A stretch of 64,000 nt of DNA from Nostocoides sp. Lineage in GTDB: Bacteria; Actinomycetota; Actinomycetes; Actinomycetales; Dermatophilaceae. The stretch lies in NCBI GenBank assembly GCA_016716625.1, contig JADJVJ010000006.1, positions 310,001-374,000 of the forward strand, in the 5' to 3' direction. The notes beneath the pieces were generated by a model. That model was not told where the DNA came from. It worked only from the letters and a program-made list of their open reading frames with translations, and did no database searches. Of the stretch, positions 62,243 through 64,000 are shown piece after piece. Made by a program: the position numbers and the translations under genes. The number at the start of each line of letters is the position of its first letter. The first letter of the stretch is position 1.

Positions 62243-64000
62243 ATGTTCCTCCTGAGTGACCAGCTTGTCGTGAGCGCCTCGGATCTGCGGCTGGCCTCCG
62301 AGTGTGAGTTCGCCGTGCTCCGCGACCTCGACGTCACCCTGGGGCGGGTGGATGTGGGGGTGCAGGAGGACGATCCTATGCGGGAGCGGCTCGCCGAACT
62401 CGGGATGCTCCACGAACAGGCCCAACTGCGGGCCCTGCGCGCGGCCCACCCGGCGCAGGGTGCCGTGGTCGAACTCCCGCGGCCGACCTACTCGGTCCAG
62501 GGTCTGGCCGCGGCCATGACGACCACCTTGGACGCGATGGCCGCGGGCTCAGGGGTCGAGGTGCTCTGCCAAGCCACCCTGTTCGACGGCAGCTTCGTCG
62601 GCCATGTCGACTTCCTCGAGCGGACCGAGGGGGGCTGGCGGCTCTCGGACACCAAACTCGCCCGGGAGGCCACCGTCCCGGCCATGCTCCAGCTCGGTGC
62701 CTATGCCGCGGTGCTCGATGCGGCCGGGGTGCCCTTGGCGCGTGAGGCCCGGCTCAGTCTCGGGTCGGGCGCCGAGGAGGGCTTCTCCGTCGCCGAACTC
62801 GTGGCGGTCTACCGGGAGCGGCGCGCGCGGCTGGACGCCATACTCTCCGCCCACCGTGCCGCCGAGGGCCCGGCGCGCTGGGAGGACACCCCGACCGCGT
62901 GCGGGCGCTGCGCCGTTTGTGAGGCCGAGGCAGAGGCCTCCCTCGACCTCATCCTCGTCGCCGGGGTGCGGATGCCGACCCGCCGCAAACTCCGCGAGGC
63001 CGGGATCCGCACGATCGCGGACCTGGCGAGCCGGACCGATCCGGTGCCGGAGGTGCGCGAGCGGACGCTGACCCGGCTGCGCGAGCAGGCCCGGCTGCAG
63101 CTCGACCATGACACCCACCCCGAGGAGGGTGTGCGGGCCGAGATCATCGACCCGGACGCGCTGCACCGGCTGCCGGCGCCGAGCCGGGGGGATCTCTTCT
63201 TCGACTTCGAGGGCGACCCGCTCTGGGCCGAACGCGGGTCCAGCGTGTGGGGCCTGGAGTACCTCTTCGGGATGGTCGAGGTCGATGGCGATGGCGATGG
63301 CGATGGCCCGGAGTATCGGGCGTTCTGGGCCCATGACCGGCTCGACGAGAAGGCCGCCTTCATCGCCTTCGTCGAATATGTCGAGGCACGACGCCGCCGC
63401 TGGCCCGGCCTGCACGTCTACCACTACGCGCCTTACGAGGTCAGTGCGCTCAAACGGCTCGCCGCCCGGTATGCCGTGTACGAGGACACCGTGGATCAGT
63501 GGCTGCGCGACGAACTCTTCGTCGACCTGTATGCCGTGGTGCGGGCCGCGCTGCGGGTTTCGCAGCGGTCCTACTCGCTGAAGAAACTCGAACCGCTCTA
63601 TATGCCGGCACGCTCCGGGGACGTCACCGCCGCCGGGGACTCCATCGTCGCCTATCACCGGTTCATGGCCTTGCGGGACATCGACCGGCACAACGAAGCC
63701 GACGCAGTGCTCGGCGAGATCGCGGCGTACAACCGGGACGACTGTGTCTCCACCTACCTGTTGCGGGGCTGGCTGCTCGCCCGGGCCGACGGCGAACCCG
63801 CCACCGCCCCCGCACCGGAGCCCCCCGAACCGCAGGTGGTGAGCCCGGAGCGGGCGGCCCTCATCGATCTTGAGACGCTGCTCCGAGAGCGGGTGGCCTC
63901 CCGGCGTGCGGTCGATCGCAGTGACCTCGACCAGGCCATCGCGATGACGGCATCGACCGTGCTCTTCCATGCGCGCGAGGACAAACCGAAATGGCAGGCC
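62243..64000 (+). CDS. TM0106-family RecB-like nuclease/helicase, N-terminal part (runs off window)
   Basis: Open from ATG 62243 to the window end (586 codons, no stop). Starts MFLLSDQLVVSASDLRLAS. RecB-type nuclease region with SDTKLAREATVPAMLQL and a Cys pair in ACGRCAVCE, then an RNase-H-like exonuclease domain with DLFFDFEGDP, YHYAPYEVSALKRLA and the closing YNRDDCVST. The family normally continues with a superfamily I helicase of the DNA2/NAM7 type, which would begin beyond the edge. A (GATGGC)n run at about 63282-63306 encodes DGDGDGDG. Likely acts in DNA repair or degradation of foreign DNA. Confidence 0.85.
   Translation, partial: MFLLSDQLVVSASDLRLASECEFAVLRDLDVTLGRVDVGVQEDDPMRERLAELGMLHEQAQLRALRAAHPAQGAVVELPRPTYSVQGLAAAMTTTLDAMAAGSGVEVLCQATLFDGSFVGHVDFLERTEGGWRLSDTKLAREATVPAMLQLGAYAAVLDAAGVPLAREARLSLGSGAEEGFSVAELVAVYRERRARLDAILSAHRAAEGPARWEDTPTACGRCAVCEAEAEASLDLILVAGVRMPTRRKLREAGIRTIADLASRTDPVPEVRERTLTRLREQARLQLDHDTHPEEGVRAEIIDPDALHRLPAPSRGDLFFDFEGDPLWAERGSSVWGLEYLFGMVEVDGDGDGDGPEYRAFWAHDRLDEKAAFIAFVEYVEARRRRWPGLHVYHYAPYEVSALKRLAARYAVYEDTVDQWLRDELFVDLYAVVRAALRVSQRSYSLKKLEPLYMPARSGDVTAAGDSIVAYHRFMALRDIDRHNEADAVLGEIAAYNRDDCVSTYLLRGWLLARADGEPATAPAPEPPEPQVVSPERAALIDLETLLRERVASRRAVDRSDLDQAIAMTASTVLFHAREDKPKWQA

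Noticed and set aside
63282..63306. GATGGC repeat as a phase-variation tract
   Set aside because: A 6-bp unit does not change the frame, so copy-number change would only lengthen the Asp-Gly stretch.
525..63540. GTATGCC as a Chi or KOPS sequence
   Set aside because: Orientation is about equal on both strands in this window, with no change of strand preference; a polar signal would be skewed.

Overview
The window is about 70% GC, densely packed, and uses GTG and occasional TTG starts. Mfd, MazG, an Rpf-type muralytic enzyme with DUF348 and G5 domains, CGNR zinc-finger and LprG-like proteins, a GT39 mannosyltransferase and a type-B succinate dehydrogenase together point to a high-GC actinobacterium, most likely order Micrococcales near Intrasporangiaceae/Dermatophilaceae. 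The family is an inference. I see no transposase, phage gene or CRISPR array.

Layout. (1) 1-1077: psuG (cut by the window edge) and psuK, pseudouridine breakdown. (2) 1363-7928: two tandem paralogous secreted beta-propeller/malectin proteins. (3) 7900-12807: mazG, a SurA-like lipoprotein and mfd. (4) 12935-36564: a polysaccharide locus holding APS kinase, flippase, beta-helix lipoprotein, polymerase/ligase, Wzz-like protein, four different sulfotransferases, a glycoside-hydrolase-like lipoprotein, two GT4 glycosyltransferases, a secreted propeller-FN3 protein, ATP sulfurylase (cysD, cysN), cysQ and a WbaP-type initiating transferase. (5) 36790-42658: pth, rplY, an EamA transporter with a divergent CGNR regulator, prs, glmU and a tRNA-Gln. 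(6) 42725-52376: TetR, tam, MarR, an ABC-F ATPase, ispE, rsmA, an Rpf gene, tatD and metG. (7) 52470-64000: DUF4126 protein, LprG-like lipoprotein, CPBP protease, S33 peptidase, sdhCAB, rsmI, a protein mannosyltransferase and the first 586 codons of a TM0106-type nuclease/helicase.

The main biological finding is region 4. CysD/CysN make APS, the CysC-like kinase makes PAPS, four sulfotransferases can use PAPS, and CysQ can remove the PAP by-product. No APS/PAPS reductase or sulfite reductase is present. With an initiating transferase, glycosyltransferases, flippase, polymerase and chain-length protein alongside, the locus reads as a dedicated factory for a sulfated exopolysaccharide. It sits between pth and mfd, two housekeeping genes that lie near each other in many actinobacteria.

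Two window-wide sequence signals also stand out. The heptamer GTATGCC/GGCATAC is strongly over-represented in all reading frames and between genes, even forcing the rare Ile codon ATA. About a dozen genes start 6-7 nt after a TANNNT hexamer, as expected for leaderless mRNAs. Several long hairpins sit between convergent genes, and a 61-bp tandem hairpin repeat lies between tRNA-Gln and glmU.
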